DNA of 64,000 nucleotides from an uncultured Shewanella sp. (GTDB lineage: Bacteria > Pseudomonadota > Gammaproteobacteria > Enterobacterales > Shewanellaceae), in contig NZ_CANMIO010000008.1 of assembly GCF_947497935.1 (NCBI RefSeq), forward strand, positions 62,001 through 126,000. The letters are read 5' to 3'. This document shows positions 36,671 to 47,195 of this stretch, piece after piece (the stretch's first letter is position 1; each line of letters opens with the position of its first letter). A program made the translations under genes and the position numbers. Under the pieces are notes generated by a model that did no database searches, was not told the DNA's origin, and saw only the letters and a program-made list of their open reading frames with translations.

Positions 36671-38536
36671 TTATTCAGCAACAGGGTAAAGAACTTCACC
36701 CTTAGCCTTTAGTGATGCGATCACCGCACGGTAATCGTTTTCACTGTATTGTGAGCTTAAACGCTGCTTAAGTGAATCAAGAAGATTAGCATCAACACCT
36801 TCAGCGGCATTAACTTGCTTCAATACAACTACCGCGTAACCATTTGCTAAAGCAACAGTATCAACTGAAGGCTTGTCGCTTGGTTGAGCCATCGCGAACG
36901 CCTTGTTCACAATCGCACCATCCACGTCTTGTGCAAAACGAGCAAGCTTATCTTGAACGATATAGTCAGTTGTCACACCAGAAGCTTCAACTGCAGTCAT
37001 GGCTTCTTGTGCTTGCTTACGCGCCGCTTCGTTAGCTTGTTCTTGCTTGAGACGATTAGCAATTGCATTACGAACATCAGCTAAATCCATAGTGCCAGCA
37101 GCTTTATGCGTATTGACACGAATCACAACTACGTGGTTAGGCTCAACTTCTAAAACATCACTGTTCATGCCATCAAGCAGTACATTTGAAGAAAATGCTT
37201 CTTTAAGTACATCTGGAGCGGTGAACAACTCAGGCGGATTAGAGCGAGTAAACTCTGGTGTTGTTTTAACTTCAACACCTAAGTCTTTAGCCGCATCGAC
37301 TAAGGTATCAGGTACTTCATAACTAGTATCAGCCAAAACTTGCTGTAGCTCGTAGAACTTGTCTACCGCTTGCTTGTCTTTAAGCTGAGCAAGGATCTTC
37401 TCTTTTACGTCAGCAAACGGCGCCTGAGCACCAGGTTGAATATCTAATGCCTTGATGATGTGGTAACCAAAGTTTGTTTTCACAACATTTGAGTATTCGC
37501 CTTTATTAAGCGCAAACAATGCAGTGTCAAATTCAGGCTCCATAACACCCGCTTCGAACCAATCTAGTTGACCACCTTGCTCACCGCTAAAGGTATCTTC
37601 AGATTCAGTCTTAGCAATTTCGGCGAAATCAGCACCGTCTTGAAGTTGCTTGTAAATCGCTTCAGCTTTCGCTTTAGCAGCATCTTCATCATCACCTAGT
37701 TGCACTAAGATATGTGCAGCTAAACGCTTCTCAGCTTGAGTGTAGTTCGCTTTGTGCTCATCGTAATAAGCTTGAGCTTCAGCATCGGTTACTGCGATAT
37801 CTTTAGCTAGATCTTTCGCATCAAGCTCGATGTAGTTCAGGCTCACCACTTCAGGACGAATGAACTGATCTAGGTTTGAATCGTAATAGGTTTTGATCTG
37901 CTCATCGGTAACGCTGATATCAGCAAGGAATGGAGTCGCATCGATAACCTTGTAATCAATATCACGAGTCTGACCTTGAAGATCGGCTAAATACTTAGCT
38001 TCACCAGGAAGAACAAATTCAGAACCCACTAAGGTCGCAACAAGCTGACGGCGAGTCATATCGATGCGCATCATGTCTCTGAAAGAGTTAGCTTGGTAGC
38101 CCAGCTGACGTAAAATAGCTTGATAACGGTCATTATCAAATACACCGTCAGTCTGGAACGCAGGTTCAGTCATGATTGCAGCTTTAATCTGTTCATCAGA
38201 TACGCGTAGACCAAGCTCTGCAGCATTTTGGTCAAGTAGCTTATCGGCTACTAAGCGCTCTAATACACTTTGCTTAACACTCTGCATATAGTTGTCATCA
38301 GCAGACAAAGTGGCAAACATATCACCTAACTGTTGCTCTAAGCGGCTGCGCTCATTTTGATAGGCTTGTTCTAACGCAGAGTTGCTGATCTCTTCACCAT
38401 TTACGGTAGCAGCTGCAACCTCAGTTGAAGAACCTAAATAACTACTTACACCGGTAAATGCAAATGAAAGTATCACAAGGATTAATATGCTTTTAGCAAT
38501 TACACCTTGCGAGCCTTCGCGAATCTTTTCTAACAT
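36671..38536 (-). CDS. ppiD: PpiD, periplasmic folding chaperone / peptidyl-prolyl isomerase
   Basis: 621 residues. One N-terminal membrane anchor (SILILVILSFAFTGVSSYLG), SurA-like helical region (DKLLDQNAAELGLRVSDEQI), and one parvulin domain at about residues 265-360 (KRLAAHILVQLGDDED; GGQLDWFEAGVMEPEFDTAL; FGYHIIKALDI). Anchored at the inner membrane near SecYEG, it assists proteins leaving the translocon. Placed after hupB as in E. coli, with a terminator between them. Confidence 0.95.
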   Translation of the reverse strand: MLEKIREGSQGVIAKSILILVILSFAFTGVSSYLGSSTEVAAATVNGEEISNSALEQAYQNERSRLEQQLGDMFATLSADDNYMQSVKQSVLERLVADKLLDQNAAELGLRVSDEQIKAAIMTEPAFQTDGVFDNDRYQAILRQLGYQANSFRDMMRIDMTRRQLVATLVGSEFVLPGEAKYLADLQGQTRDIDYKVIDATPFLADISVTDEQIKTYYDSNLDQFIRPEVVSLNYIELDAKDLAKDIAVTDAEAQAYYDEHKANYTQAEKRLAAHILVQLGDDEDAAKAKAEAIYKQLQDGADFAEIAKTESEDTFSGEQGGQLDWFEAGVMEPEFDTALFALNKGEYSNVVKTNFGYHIIKALDIQPGAQAPFADVKEKILAQLKDKQAVDKFYELQQVLADTSYEVPDTLVDAAKDLGVEVKTTPEFTRSNPPELFTAPDVLKEAFSSNVLLDGMNSDVLEVEPNHVVVIRVNTHKAAGTMDLADVRNAIANRLKQEQANEAARKQAQEAMTAVEASGVTTDYIVQDKLARFAQDVDGAIVNKAFAMAQPSDKPSVDTVALANGYAVVVLKQVNAAEGVDANLLDSLKQRLSSQYSENDYRAVIASLKAKGEVLYPVAE

Positions 38537-38567
38537 CAGACTTCTCGCTTGTTGCGATTAATAAAAT

Positions 38568-38600
38568 AAAAAGGCGCATCACTGTTTGATGCGCCTTTTT
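38568..38600 (-). terminator. Second terminator-like hairpin between hupB and ppiD
   Basis: Stem AAAAAGGCGCATCA/TGATGCGCCTTTTT with a short loop, 32 bp before the ppiD start in the direction of transcription. It implies ppiD has its own promoter very close to its start, or that this is a readthrough regulator. Confidence 0.8.
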
Positions 38601-38688
38601 GTAATTTAAAGGAGGTGAAAATAATAATATTCTCTGGCTCCTGCTGGCAAAATTAAGGTGATACTTAACTTATGCCCTCTCTATTTGT

Positions 38689-38717
38689 AAAAAGCACTGT
38701 TAAAACAGTGCTTTCTT
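38689..38717 (-). terminator. Rho-independent terminator of hupB
   Basis: Stem AAAGCACTGT/ACAGTGCTTT with loop TAAA and a T-run on the minus strand, 36 bp after hupB. Confidence 0.88.
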
Positions 38718-38752
38718 ACAATAGCCTTACAAAGGCTGCATTGCTAACTTTC

Positions 38753-39025
38753 TTAGTTAACAGCGTCTTTTAGAGCTTTACCAGCTTTAAATGCTGGAAT
38801 GTTCGCTGCAGCGATTTTGATCTCTTTACCCGTTTGAGGGTTACGACCAGTGCGCTCTGCACGTTGACGCACTTCGAAAGTACCGAAACCAACAAGAGCA
38901 ATCTTATCGCCTTCTTTTAGGCCTTCAGTTACTGCGCCGATGAAAGAGTCTAATGCACGGCCAGCAGCAGCTTTAGAAATGTCAGCACCAGAAGCGATTT
39001 TCTCGATTAGTTCAGATTTGTTCAT
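38753..39025 (-). CDS. hupB: DNA-binding protein HU-beta
   Basis: 90 residues from the ATG at 39025, fixed by an AGGGGAT site and by the family start [11 protein letters not shown]; the open frame extends 33 bp further. DNABII signature [20 protein letters not shown] near residue 45 to 65. Nucleoid-associated protein that bends DNA. Sits downstream of lon as in E. coli. Confidence 0.97.
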   Translation of the reverse strand: MNKSELIEKIASGADISKAAAGRALDSFIGAVTEGLKEGDKIALVGFGTFEVRQRAERTGRNPQTGKEIKIAAANIPAFKAGKALKDAVN

Positions 39026-39167
39026 GTCATCCCCTTGAATGTAATTTTTGCGCCGCACCCAAATCCTTGTCTAGAGCGGTCTGCGGAGGCTTTTTATAAC
39101 AAGCTTAGAACCAAAGTTCAAGCCTTATAGGAAAACCAAAGAAATAAATTAGGATACTACTCAAAAC

Positions 39168-39194
39168 CAGTCACTCCAAGGGCTGGAGCGACTG
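39168..39194 (-). terminator. Probable terminator of lon
   Basis: Hairpin with arms CAGTC.CTCCA and TGGAG.GACTG (one mismatch each side), followed on the minus strand by GGTTTTG. It lies ~90 bp after the lon stop, upstream of hupB. Confidence 0.55.
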
Positions 39195-39282
39195 ACTCTC
39201 CACAGACTTAGGCTACCACAGCTTGATACTTAGGTAAGCCCCTTTTTACTGTTTTTTTAAAGCAATCCTGCAATTTATTGCG

Positions 39283-41640
39283 TTAGTCCACGTTTTCTAC
39301 TACTTCGAAGCCTTCAACTGGTCGTTCAAGCGCCAATTTCAATACTTCATCGACCCATTTCACTGGATAGATTTTTAGATCGGCAATGACATTTTGAGGA
39401 ATTTCTTCCAAATCACGTTCATTTTCTTTTGGAATTAGAACAACTTTCGTACCGCCACGATGTGCAGCTAACAGTTTTTCCTTCAATCCACCAATAGGTA
39501 AAACTTCACCACGTAGGGTAATTTCACCCGTCATGGCAACATCGGCACGAACTGGATTGCCAGTTAGGCTAGAAACCAATGCAGTACACATTGCCGCACC
39601 CGCTGATGGGCCATCTTTTGGCGTTGCCCCTTCTGGTACGTGAACGTGAATATCACGCTTCTCGTAAAAGTCAGGATTAATGCCAAGTTGCTCGGCGCGA
39701 GCTCGAACAACGGTCATCGCCGCTTGAATCGACTCTTGCATCACATCGCCTAGCGAACCGGTATAAGTCAGCTTACCTTTACCCGGAACAGAAGTAGCTT
39801 CGATAGTTAACAAGTCACCGCCAACTTCTGTCCACGCCAGACCAGTTACTTGACCAATCTGGTTGTTCGACTCTGCCTTACCATAATCACAACGCTGTAC
39901 GCCAAGGAATGACTTAAGGTTGTCTTGGTTAACTTCAACATGCTTAATAGTCTTATCAAGCAAAATTTGCTTAACCACCTTACGGCAGATCTTCGACAAT
40001 TCACGCTCAAGCGCACGCACGCCTGCTTCGCGGGTGTAGTAACGAATAATGCCGATAATTGCACTGTCGTCGACAGTCACTTCTTTCGCTTTTAGGCCGT
40101 TACGCTCAATTTGCTTAGGTAGCAGATGTTGCTTGGCGATATTGAGCTTCTCATCTTCGGTATAGCCCGACAGACGAATGACTTCCATACGGTCAAGTAG
40201 AGGACCTGGAATATTCATCGAGTTAGATGTCGCAACGAACATTACATCAGATAAGTCATAGTCGACTTCCATGTAGTGATCGCTAAACGCTGAGTTTTGC
40301 TCTGGATCTAATACCTCAAGTAGCGCTGAAGCTGGATCGCCTCGCATGTCGCTGCTCATCTTATCGATTTCATCAAGCAGGAATAACGGGTTTTTAACGC
40401 CAACTTTAGACATCTTCTGGATGACTTTACCTGGCATAGAGCCAATATAGGTACGACGGTGACCACGGATCTCCGCTTCATCACGTACGCCGCCTAATGC
40501 AACACGCACATACTTACGGCCTGTCGCTTTAGCAATTGACTGCCCAAGTGAAGTCTTACCCACACCAGGCGGGCCTACTAAACAAAGGATCGGACCTTTA
40601 AGCTGCTTAACGCGGCTTTGAACCGCTAGATACTCTAAAATACGCTCTTTAACTTTTTCGAGACCAAAGTGATCGGTATCGAGTACATCTTGTGCCTTAG
40701 CTAAGTCACGTTTGATTTTAGAGCGCTTGTGCCAAGGCACTGACACCATCCACTCAACGTAACTTCTCACCACAGTTGCCTCGGCAGACATAGGTGACAT
40801 CATCTTAAGTTTATTAAGCTCAGCGGAGGCTTTTTCTTTTGCCTCTGCAGGCATCTGCGCTTCTTCAATCTTCTTGGCTAAGCTTTCAAATTCATCATGA
40901 GACTCGTCAATATCACCAAGTTCTTTTTGAATAGCCTTCATCTGCTCATTCAAATAGTACTCGCGCTGACTCTTCTCCATCTGCTTTTTCACACGGCCAC
41001 GAATGCGCTTTTCAACCTGAAGAAGGTCAATTTCCGCTTCCATCATCGCCATCAGATACTCGATGCGCTCGCTTACATTCACCATCTCAAGCACAGACTG
41101 CTTGTCTTCAAGCTTGAGTGGCATATGCGCAGCCATGGTGTCAGCAAGCCTTGCCGCTTCGTCGATCCCAGACAGTGAAGTTAATACCTCTGGTGGGATC
41201 TTCTTATTGAGCTTGATATAACCTTCAAACTGACCAACAGCTGAGCGAACCAAGACTTCCTCTTCTTTCTCTGAAAGAGGTTCTGACTCAAGATAATGTG
41301 CTGTCGCTTGGAAGATATCTTCCTGATCGATATAATTATCGATGCAGACTCTTTGCCCGCCTTCGACTAATACCTTTACGGTGCCATCAGGAAGTTTTAA
41401 TAACTGCAGGATTGACGCAACAGTACCGACATCGAAAATGTCATCGCTGGTTGGGTCGTCTAACTCAGCATCACGCTGAGCGACTAAAATGATTTGTTTA
41501 CCTTGATCCATCGCTTTTTCTAAGCAACGAATAGATTTTTCTCGACCGACGAATAACGGAATTACCATGTGGGGATAAACCACCACATCTCTTAGTGGTA
41601 GTACGGGTAGTTCGATTCGCGCATCACGCTCTAGGGTCAT
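39283..41640 (-). CDS. lon: ATP-dependent protease Lon
   Basis: 785 residues (E. coli 784). N-terminal substrate domain ([20 protein letters not shown]), coiled-coil region, AAA+ module with Walker [10 protein letters not shown] near residue 356 and Walker [11 protein letters not shown], then the protease domain with catalytic Ser in [11 protein letters not shown] near residue 679 and Lys further on ([11 protein letters not shown]). LonA type. Degrades misfolded and regulatory proteins. A candidate sigma-32 promoter lies immediately upstream, and a terminator separates it from clpX. Confidence 0.98.
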   Translation of the reverse strand: MTLERDARIELPVLPLRDVVVYPHMVIPLFVGREKSIRCLEKAMDQGKQIILVAQRDAELDDPTSDDIFDVGTVASILQLLKLPDGTVKVLVEGGQRVCIDNYIDQEDIFQATAHYLESEPLSEKEEEVLVRSAVGQFEGYIKLNKKIPPEVLTSLSGIDEAARLADTMAAHMPLKLEDKQSVLEMVNVSERIEYLMAMMEAEIDLLQVEKRIRGRVKKQMEKSQREYYLNEQMKAIQKELGDIDESHDEFESLAKKIEEAQMPAEAKEKASAELNKLKMMSPMSAEATVVRSYVEWMVSVPWHKRSKIKRDLAKAQDVLDTDHFGLEKVKERILEYLAVQSRVKQLKGPILCLVGPPGVGKTSLGQSIAKATGRKYVRVALGGVRDEAEIRGHRRTYIGSMPGKVIQKMSKVGVKNPLFLLDEIDKMSSDMRGDPASALLEVLDPEQNSAFSDHYMEVDYDLSDVMFVATSNSMNIPGPLLDRMEVIRLSGYTEDEKLNIAKQHLLPKQIERNGLKAKEVTVDDSAIIGIIRYYTREAGVRALERELSKICRKVVKQILLDKTIKHVEVNQDNLKSFLGVQRCDYGKAESNNQIGQVTGLAWTEVGGDLLTIEATSVPGKGKLTYTGSLGDVMQESIQAAMTVVRARAEQLGINPDFYEKRDIHVHVPEGATPKDGPSAGAAMCTALVSSLTGNPVRADVAMTGEITLRGEVLPIGGLKEKLLAAHRGGTKVVLIPKENERDLEEIPQNVIADLKIYPVKWVDEVLKLALERPVEGFEVVENVD

Positions 41641-41674
41641 AGCTCGATTCCGTTTTTTATGATTACTTATGAGT

Positions 41675-41702
41675 ATATTGGGATGATTCGATAGGTTTCA
41701 AT
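41675..41702 (-). promoter_or_regulatory. Candidate sigma-32 heat-shock promoter of lon
   Basis: On the minus strand, ATTGAAA (41702-41696) and CCCAATAT (41682-41675) are separated by 13 bp, close to the sigma-32 consensus CTTGAAA-N13..17-CCCCATNT. The -10 ends 35 bp upstream of the lon ATG. Confidence 0.6.
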
Positions 41703-41732
41703 GGCGAAAAAAAATAAATTGGAGAACTGCAT

Positions 41733-41760
41733 AAAAAAGGAGCCATATTGGCTCCTTTTA
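41733..41760 (-). terminator. Rho-independent terminator of clpX
   Basis: Stem AAAGGAGCC/GGCTCCTTT with loop ATATT, A-run and T-run, ~30 bp beyond clpX. Confidence 0.88.
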
Positions 41761-41788
41761 AACTCACTATCTAATTCTAGACGAGAGA

Positions 41789-43066
41789 TTATTCCGCTGT
41801 TGCGGTTTGTGCTTCGTTATTCGCGTAGATCAGGATCGGGCTAGATTCACCTTTAACCACTGATTCGTCGATAACAACCTTAGCCACGTCATCAGTCGAT
41901 GGTAGATCATACATGATATCGAGTAAGATCCCTTCAACGATAGAGCGAAGACCACGAGCACCGGTTTTACGGGTTTGTGCTTTAAGAGCAATCGCCTTTA
42001 ACGCATCGTCTCTAAACTCAAGCTCTACATTTTCCATCTCAAATAATGCAGCAAACTGTTTAGTGATCGCATTTTTTGGTTCAGACAAGATCTGAATCAA
42101 TGCTTCATCGTCAAGTTCAGACAGTGTCGCAAGTACAGGTAGACGACCAATAAACTCAGGGATTAGACCGAACTTAACTAAATCTTCAGGTTCCACTTCT
42201 AACAGCGTATCAGAGATAGTCTTCTTATCAGCTTCACCTTTGACTTCAGCGCCAAAACCAATACCCGTACCGACATGAGCGCGTTGCTCAATGACTTTTT
42301 CAAGACCTGCGAATGCACCACCACAAACGAACAAGATCTTAGAAGTATCTACTTGCAAGAACTCCTGCTGCGGGTGCTTACGTCCACCTTGTGGTGGCAC
42401 TGCTGCGATAGTACCTTCAATCAGTTTCAACAGTGCTTGCTGAACACCCTCACCGGATACGTCACGAGTGATCGATGGGTTATCAGACTTACGGCTGATT
42501 TTATCGATCTCATCGATGTACACGATGCCGCGCTGCGCTTTATCAACATCATAATCGCACTTTTGCAGTAACTTTTGGATGATGTTCTCTACGTCTTCAC
42601 CAACATAACCCGCTTCGGTTAGCGTAGTTGCATCAGCCATAGTAAAGGGTACATCAAGCACTCGTGCAAGCGTTTCTGCTAATAAGGTTTTACCACTACC
42701 GGTTGGGCCAATTAGCAAGATATTACTCTTGCCAAGTTCTACGCCATCTTTAGGGGTAGCATTTCTAAGGCGCTTGTAGTGGTTATACACTGCGACAGCA
42801 AGAACCTTCTTAGCCTTATCTTGACCGATTACATAATCATCCAAGTGTGCTCTTAGCTCATGAGGCGTAGGCAACTTGTCTTGATCTTGCTTTGGTGAGA
42901 TCTCTTTAATCTCTTCTCTAATGATGTCATTGCAGAGTTCAACACACTCATCACATACATATACAGAAGGCCCAGCAATGAGTTTTCTTACCTCATGCTG
43001 GCTCTTGCCACAAAAAGAGCAGTACAGCAGTTTTCCGCCGTCACCGTTACCTTTGTCTTCACCCAT
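41789..43066 (-). CDS. clpX: ClpX, ATPase subunit of ClpXP protease
   Basis: 425 residues. N-terminal C4 zinc-binding domain ([23 protein letters not shown]), Walker [13 protein letters not shown] near residue 120, Walker [12 protein letters not shown], and the IGF loop that docks ClpP ([10 protein letters not shown] region). Unfolds tagged substrates for ClpP. Lies 84 bp after clpP on the same strand. Confidence 0.98.
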   Translation of the reverse strand: MGEDKGNGDGGKLLYCSFCGKSQHEVRKLIAGPSVYVCDECVELCNDIIREEIKEISPKQDQDKLPTPHELRAHLDDYVIGQDKAKKVLAVAVYNHYKRLRNATPKDGVELGKSNILLIGPTGSGKTLLAETLARVLDVPFTMADATTLTEAGYVGEDVENIIQKLLQKCDYDVDKAQRGIVYIDEIDKISRKSDNPSITRDVSGEGVQQALLKLIEGTIAAVPPQGGRKHPQQEFLQVDTSKILFVCGGAFAGLEKVIEQRAHVGTGIGFGAEVKGEADKKTISDTLLEVEPEDLVKFGLIPEFIGRLPVLATLSELDDEALIQILSEPKNAITKQFAALFEMENVELEFRDDALKAIALKAQTRKTGARGLRSIVEGILLDIMYDLPSTDDVAKVVIDESVVKGESSPILIYANNEAQTATAE

Positions 43067-43150
43067 TACTTTACCTCTGTTTGCAGTAATTCTACTGCCT
43101 AAATCTTTTCGTTACTTCATATTTGAGCATAGCTCAGAGCGAAGTAAAAA

Positions 43151-43762
43151 TCAGCCTCGTTTTGCTATCACTGAATCGACTAATCCGTATTCAGCGGCTT
43201 CTGCAGCACTCATGAAGTTATCACGGTCTGTATCACGTTCAATCACTTCAAGAGGCTGGCCAGTATGCTCTGCAAGCATAGAATTAAGTTTATGCTTAAT
43301 ACCTAAGATCTCTTGTGCATGAATAGCGATATCCGACGCCTGTCCTTGGAAGCCACCTAAAGGCTGATGGATCATCACGCGTGAGTTTGGTAAGCAATGA
43401 CGTTTGCCTTCTGCACCGCCTGCTAACAAAAATGCGCCCATGCTCGCCGCTTGACCAATACACACAGTGCTCACGTTTGGCTTAATAAACTGCATTGTGT
43501 CATAAATCGCCATACCAGCAGTCACGCTGCCGCCTGGTGAATTGATGTATAGGTAGATATCCTTATCTGGGCTCTCTGACTCCAAAAACAGTAACTGAGC
43601 AACGATAAGGTTAGCCATATGTTCTTCAACTTGACCAACAAGAAAGATCACTCGCTCTTTCAAAAGGCGAGAATAAATATCATATGAACGTTCACCTTTA
43701 GCCGTCTGTTCGACAACCATAGGAACGAGTGCGTTAAGTACTGATTCTGGCGCTTTGTGCAT
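43151..43762 (-). CDS. clpP: ClpP, proteolytic subunit of Clp protease
   Basis: 203 residues. Serine protease with catalytic Ser in [16 protein letters not shown] (near residue 107), His in [11 protein letters not shown] (near 132) and Asp in [10 protein letters not shown] (near 181). Forms the 14-mer degradation chamber. Between trigger factor and clpX, the conserved proteobacterial order. Confidence 0.98.
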   Translation of the reverse strand: MHKAPESVLNALVPMVVEQTAKGERSYDIYSRLLKERVIFLVGQVEEHMANLIVAQLLFLESESPDKDIYLYINSPGGSVTAGMAIYDTMQFIKPNVSTVCIGQAASMGAFLLAGGAEGKRHCLPNSRVMIHQPLGGFQGQASDIAIHAQEILGIKHKLNSMLAEHTGQPLEVIERDTDRDNFMSAAEAAEYGLVDSVIAKRG

Positions 43763-43781
43763 GATTAACTTCCCTAAATAA

Positions 43782-43837
43782 AAATGGCCCGCATGAGGAA
43801 CCTCATACGAGCCATTATAAATGGCTAATAGCCATTT
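43782..43837 (-). terminator. Two hairpins between tig and clpP
   Basis: On the minus strand, first AAATGGC/GCCATTT (43819-43837), then a longer imperfect hairpin centred on ATGAGG/CCTCAT with GGC/GCC outer pairs (43782-43817), followed by TTTTTATTT. Probably a partial terminator that sets the tig:clpPX ratio. Confidence 0.65.
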
Positions 43838-43851
43838 AAGTCAAGCGATGG

Positions 43852-45156
43852 TTACGCGCGACCTGTAGCCTTGTTCATAAATTCTTCAAAGTTGACTGCT
43901 TTTTCAGTCAAAGTTGCAGTTTTTAACAAAGCTTCAACTGCTTGCTCTTCTAGAGCAACGTTGCGCATGTTTTGCATTAGCTCTTCGTTACCATTGTAGT
44001 AAGCTACAACTTCACTTGGATCTTCGTAAGCAGAAGCCATAGAAGCGATCAAACCTTGAACACGCTCGTCTTCAGCTTTTAGCTCGTTAGTCTTGATCAC
44101 TTCGCCAAGTAGTAGACCTACTTTAACGCGACGTGCAGCTTGCTCAGTGAACAGATCAGCTGGTAGCTCAGGCATGTTTGCAGCTTGGTCGCCGAAACGT
44201 TGCATAGCTTGCTTACGCAATACTTCTACTTCGCCGTCGATTAGTGCTGTTGGCAATTCGATGTCGTTTTGCTCAACTAGACCATTAAGAACTTGCTCTT
44301 TAACGTTTGCTTTAAGCGCTTGCTCAAGTTCACGGCTCATGTTCTTGCTGATTTCGCCGCGTAGTGCGTCGATGCCACCTTCGGTAATACCGAATAGTGT
44401 AGCGAACTCGTCGTTAACTTCTGGAAGGTTAGCCGCTTGAACTTCGTTAAGAGTAATAGCGAATGTCGCTACTTTACCCTTAAGGTTTTCAGCGTGGTAA
44501 TCTTCTGGGAAAGTCACTTCGATGTTGAACTCTTCACCCGCTTTGTGACCTTCAACGCCAGACTCGAAGCCTGGGATCATACGGCCGCTACCTAGTTGAA
44601 GTTCGAAATCGTCAGCTTTGCCGCCTTCGAACTCTTCGCCATCGATAGAACCAACGAAGTTGATCTTAGCTTTATCGCCTTCAGCAGCTTCACGCTCAAC
44701 TACTTCAAAAGTAGCGTGTTGGTTACGTAGCGTTTCAATCATAGCGTCAACGTCTGCTTCAGTTACTTCAGCAGTTGGTTGCTCAACAGTGATTGACTCA
44801 AGACCTTTTAGCTCAACTTCTGGGTAGATTTCAAAAGTAGCTACAAACTCAAAGTTCTCGCCTTCAGTTGAACCAGGAGTCAATGTTGGTGCGCCAGCAG
44901 GGTTTAACTTCTCAGCAATGATTGCTTCAACGAAGTTGCGCTGCATCACTTCACCCATGATATCTTGACGAATAGCTTTTCCATAACGCTTATTAATAAC
45001 GCTTACAGGTACTTTTCCTGGACGGAAACCTGGGATACGAGCACGCTTAGCTTCGCTTTTTAATGCTTCTTTAACAGTGTTTTCGATCTGCTCAGCAGGT
45101 ACAGAAATTGTTAGGCGACGCTCTAAGCCTTGTGTGGTTTCTACAGAAACTTGCAT
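43852..45156 (-). CDS. tig: Trigger factor
   Basis: 434 residues from the ATG at 45156, which has a GAGGT site and gives the normal start [15 protein letters not shown]; the open frame reaches 45207. Ribosome-binding signature GFRPGKVP near residue 45, FKBP-type isomerase domain at about 150-245 ([20 protein letters not shown]), then the helical chaperone arms. First folding factor met by nascent chains. Upstream of clpPX-lon as in E. coli. Confidence 0.97.
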   Translation of the reverse strand: MQVSVETTQGLERRLTISVPAEQIENTVKEALKSEAKRARIPGFRPGKVPVSVINKRYGKAIRQDIMGEVMQRNFVEAIIAEKLNPAGAPTLTPGSTEGENFEFVATFEIYPEVELKGLESITVEQPTAEVTEADVDAMIETLRNQHATFEVVEREAAEGDKAKINFVGSIDGEEFEGGKADDFELQLGSGRMIPGFESGVEGHKAGEEFNIEVTFPEDYHAENLKGKVATFAITLNEVQAANLPEVNDEFATLFGITEGGIDALRGEISKNMSRELEQALKANVKEQVLNGLVEQNDIELPTALIDGEVEVLRKQAMQRFGDQAANMPELPADLFTEQAARRVKVGLLLGEVIKTNELKAEDERVQGLIASMASAYEDPSEVVAYYNGNEELMQNMRNVALEEQAVEALLKTATLTEKAVNFEEFMNKATGRA

Positions 45157-45364
45157 TTTTTTACCTCGAAATATGTCTATCGTCCTTTGCAATAGTCGAA
45201 AAATCAACTATTCAGGTATTCGTTTCTTGATCCATAAATTTCACCAAAATGCCCATAAATACTGACGATCGGCACAGGTATCTTTTAGTTGATAATTATC
45301 AAGACGCGACATTATAGCTATGGAATGCGCCAGAGTCGAGCCTCAAAGCGTGATTTACAGGCGT

Positions 45365-45393
45365 AAAAAAAGCGACCTAGGGTCGCTTTCTTT
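45365..45393 (-). terminator. Terminator of the tRNA transcript
   Basis: Stem AGCGACC/GGTCGCT with a 3-base loop and T-run on the minus strand, ~20 bp past the 3' end of tRNA-His. Confidence 0.85.
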
Positions 45394-45411
45394 ACTTCTT
45401 TGCAGAATGAG

Positions 45412-45488
45412 TGGGGTGACTGATGGGGTTCGAACCCACGACAACCGGAATCACAATCCGGGACTCTACCAACTGAGCTACAATCACC
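45412..45488 (-). tRNA. tRNA-His (anticodon GTG)
   Basis: Cloverleaf on the minus strand with encoded CCA, T-loop GGTTCGAACCC, D-loop AGCTCAGTTGG, and anticodon GTG in the loop TTGTGAT. An extra 5' G opposite C73 fits the special G-1 of tRNA-His. Confidence 0.96.
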
Positions 45489-45495
45489 ACAAAAA

Positions 45496-45572
45496 TGGTA
45501 CGCCCGGCAGGATTCGAACCTGCGGCCACCCGCTTAGAAGGCGGGTGCTCTATCCAACTGAGCTACGGGCGC
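45496..45572 (-). tRNA. tRNA-Arg (anticodon TCT)
   Basis: 77-nt cloverleaf with encoded CCA, T-arm GCAGGTTCGAATCCTGC, anticodon loop CTTCTAA giving TCT (reads AGA). Seven bases separate it from tRNA-His, so both come from one precursor. Confidence 0.96.
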
Positions 45573-45635
45573 TCGGTAATGAAAATAAATTCATTTCCTG
45601 AACTGGGCAACTAACGTTTCACGTTAGTTTAAATT

Positions 45636-45712
<77 letters not shown>

Positions 45713-46171
45713 AAATTTGAAACCTATTGTAAAGTACGTTTTCACGTTGGGACACCTTTACTGTTTCTGGCTCTCTAAACAACTTCTCGCTGCTCGTTGA
45801 GAACGGAGCGCATAGTAGCCCCTCTTCTAAAAGTCGTCAACGCCTTTTTTCAAAAAAGATGTCCATCTGTCTATTTAACAGCCCGATAGATTTAGTTTTA
45901 ACCTTATCGCAGGATTAACCAGCAAAGATAACCCTATAGCCGAAATAAACCGCTGACTCTACGTATATTTCTTAATAGCCAACTTTAATCACTAAGCGTT
46001 GATGACACCGACTCTTTATAGAGCAATTGCTTTCTATGCAAGATAAGCAGTAAGTCATTATCCGTATATTAGAATTGTTTGTTAACAGTCTAAATCAATG
46101 ACACCTTTGGCCCGTCCTGTTAAAATGTCGCCGTTTTCCATTATCGCGCCGTATAAAGGACACCAACCCCA
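45713..46171. other. 459-bp divergent region between the tRNA cluster and folD
   Basis: Must hold the leftward tRNA promoter and the rightward folD promoter. A TACAAT element just upstream of tRNA-Pro could be its -10. I see no palindrome, repeat or small gene worth listing. Confidence 0.5.
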
Positions 46172-47026
46172 ATGACAGCCCAAAACATCGATGGTAAAGC
46201 TATCGCTCAAGCCATTCGAACGCAACTCAAAGATAAAGTAACCGCCCGCAAAGAGGCAGGAAAAAGAGTCCCTGGTTTAGCCGTAATTCTTGTTGGAGCC
46301 GATCCAGCATCACAAGTTTATGTCGGTAGCAAACGTAAGGCCTGTGAAGAACTCGGTTTCATCTCTCGCTCTTATGATTTAGACAGCAGCACTTCTGAAG
46401 ACGCGCTCCTATCATTAATTGATGAATGTAATGAAGATCCAAGCATTGATGGCATCTTAGTCCAACTGCCGTTGCCTGAACATATCGAAGAGTCAAAAGT
46501 CATTGAACGTATCCGTCCCGATAAAGATGTCGATGGTTTCCACCCTTATAACGTGGGACGCTTAGCCCAGCGCATACCAGTACTTCGTTCATGCACGCCG
46601 ATGGGGATCATGACACTAATCCAATCGACCGGTGTTGATACCTTTGGTTTGGATGCCGTTGTTGTTGGCGCATCGAATATCGTCGGCCGCCCAATGTCTC
46701 TAGAGTTATTATTAGCAGGTTGTACCACCACCACTTGTCACCGCTTTACTCGCAACCTTGAAGATAAAGTAAGACAAGCCGATCTGGTCATCGTTGCCGT
46801 AGGTAAGCCTGGCTTTATTCCTGGAGACTGGATTAAGCCTGGCGCTATCGTTATCGATGTGGGGATTAATCGTTTAGAAAGCGGCCAGCTTGTGGGAGAT
46901 GTGCAATTTGATGAAGCTGCAGAGCGAGCAAGCTTTATCACCCCAGTACCTGGCGGTGTCGGCCCAATGACGATCGCTAGCCTATTAGAAAATACCCTAT
47001 ATGCCTGCGAGCAGTATCACGATTAA
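46172..47026 (+). CDS. folD: FolD, methylene-THF dehydrogenase / methenyl-THF cyclohydrolase
   Basis: 284 residues. Active-site Lys in [14 protein letters not shown] near residue 56, [26 protein letters not shown], the NADP-binding [13 protein letters not shown] and the C-terminal [19 protein letters not shown]. Bifunctional enzyme of one-carbon folate metabolism. A GGACACC site precedes the ATG. Convergent with cysS. Confidence 0.98.
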   Translation: MTAQNIDGKAIAQAIRTQLKDKVTARKEAGKRVPGLAVILVGADPASQVYVGSKRKACEELGFISRSYDLDSSTSEDALLSLIDECNEDPSIDGILVQLPLPEHIEESKVIERIRPDKDVDGFHPYNVGRLAQRIPVLRSCTPMGIMTLIQSTGVDTFGLDAVVVGASNIVGRPMSLELLLAGCTTTTCHRFTRNLEDKVRQADLVIVAVGKPGFIPGDWIKPGAIVIDVGINRLESGQLVGDVQFDEAAERASFITPVPGGVGPMTIASLLENTLYACEQYHD

Positions 47027-47050
47027 GAGAAGGTTCTAGGTTCTAGCAAA

Positions 47051-47137
47051 ATGCTCCTGACCTAGCGAGTAAAAAGATACCACACCTTTCCATCCATGGG
47101 GTGTGGCATAAGTGCTCCAGACCTAGTTACTAAAAAA
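47051..47137 (+). repeat. Short imperfect direct repeats around a hairpin after folD
   Basis: TGCTCCTGACCTAG at 47052 recurs as TGCTCCAGACCTAG at 47113, each followed by a TAAAAA stretch (period 61 bp). Between them is a hairpin CCACACC/GGTGTGG (47080-47106). Not coding. Confidence 0.5.
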
Positions 47138-47165
47138 AGAAAAGCCTGCATTAGCAGGCTTTTTT
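47138..47165. terminator. Bidirectional terminator between folD and cysS
   Basis: Stem AAAGCCTGC/GCAGGCTTT with loop ATTA, A-run to the left and T-run to the right. Serves both convergent genes. Confidence 0.88.
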
Positions 47166-47195
47166 GTGTCTAGTTATGCGGCTTATTGCAAAGCA

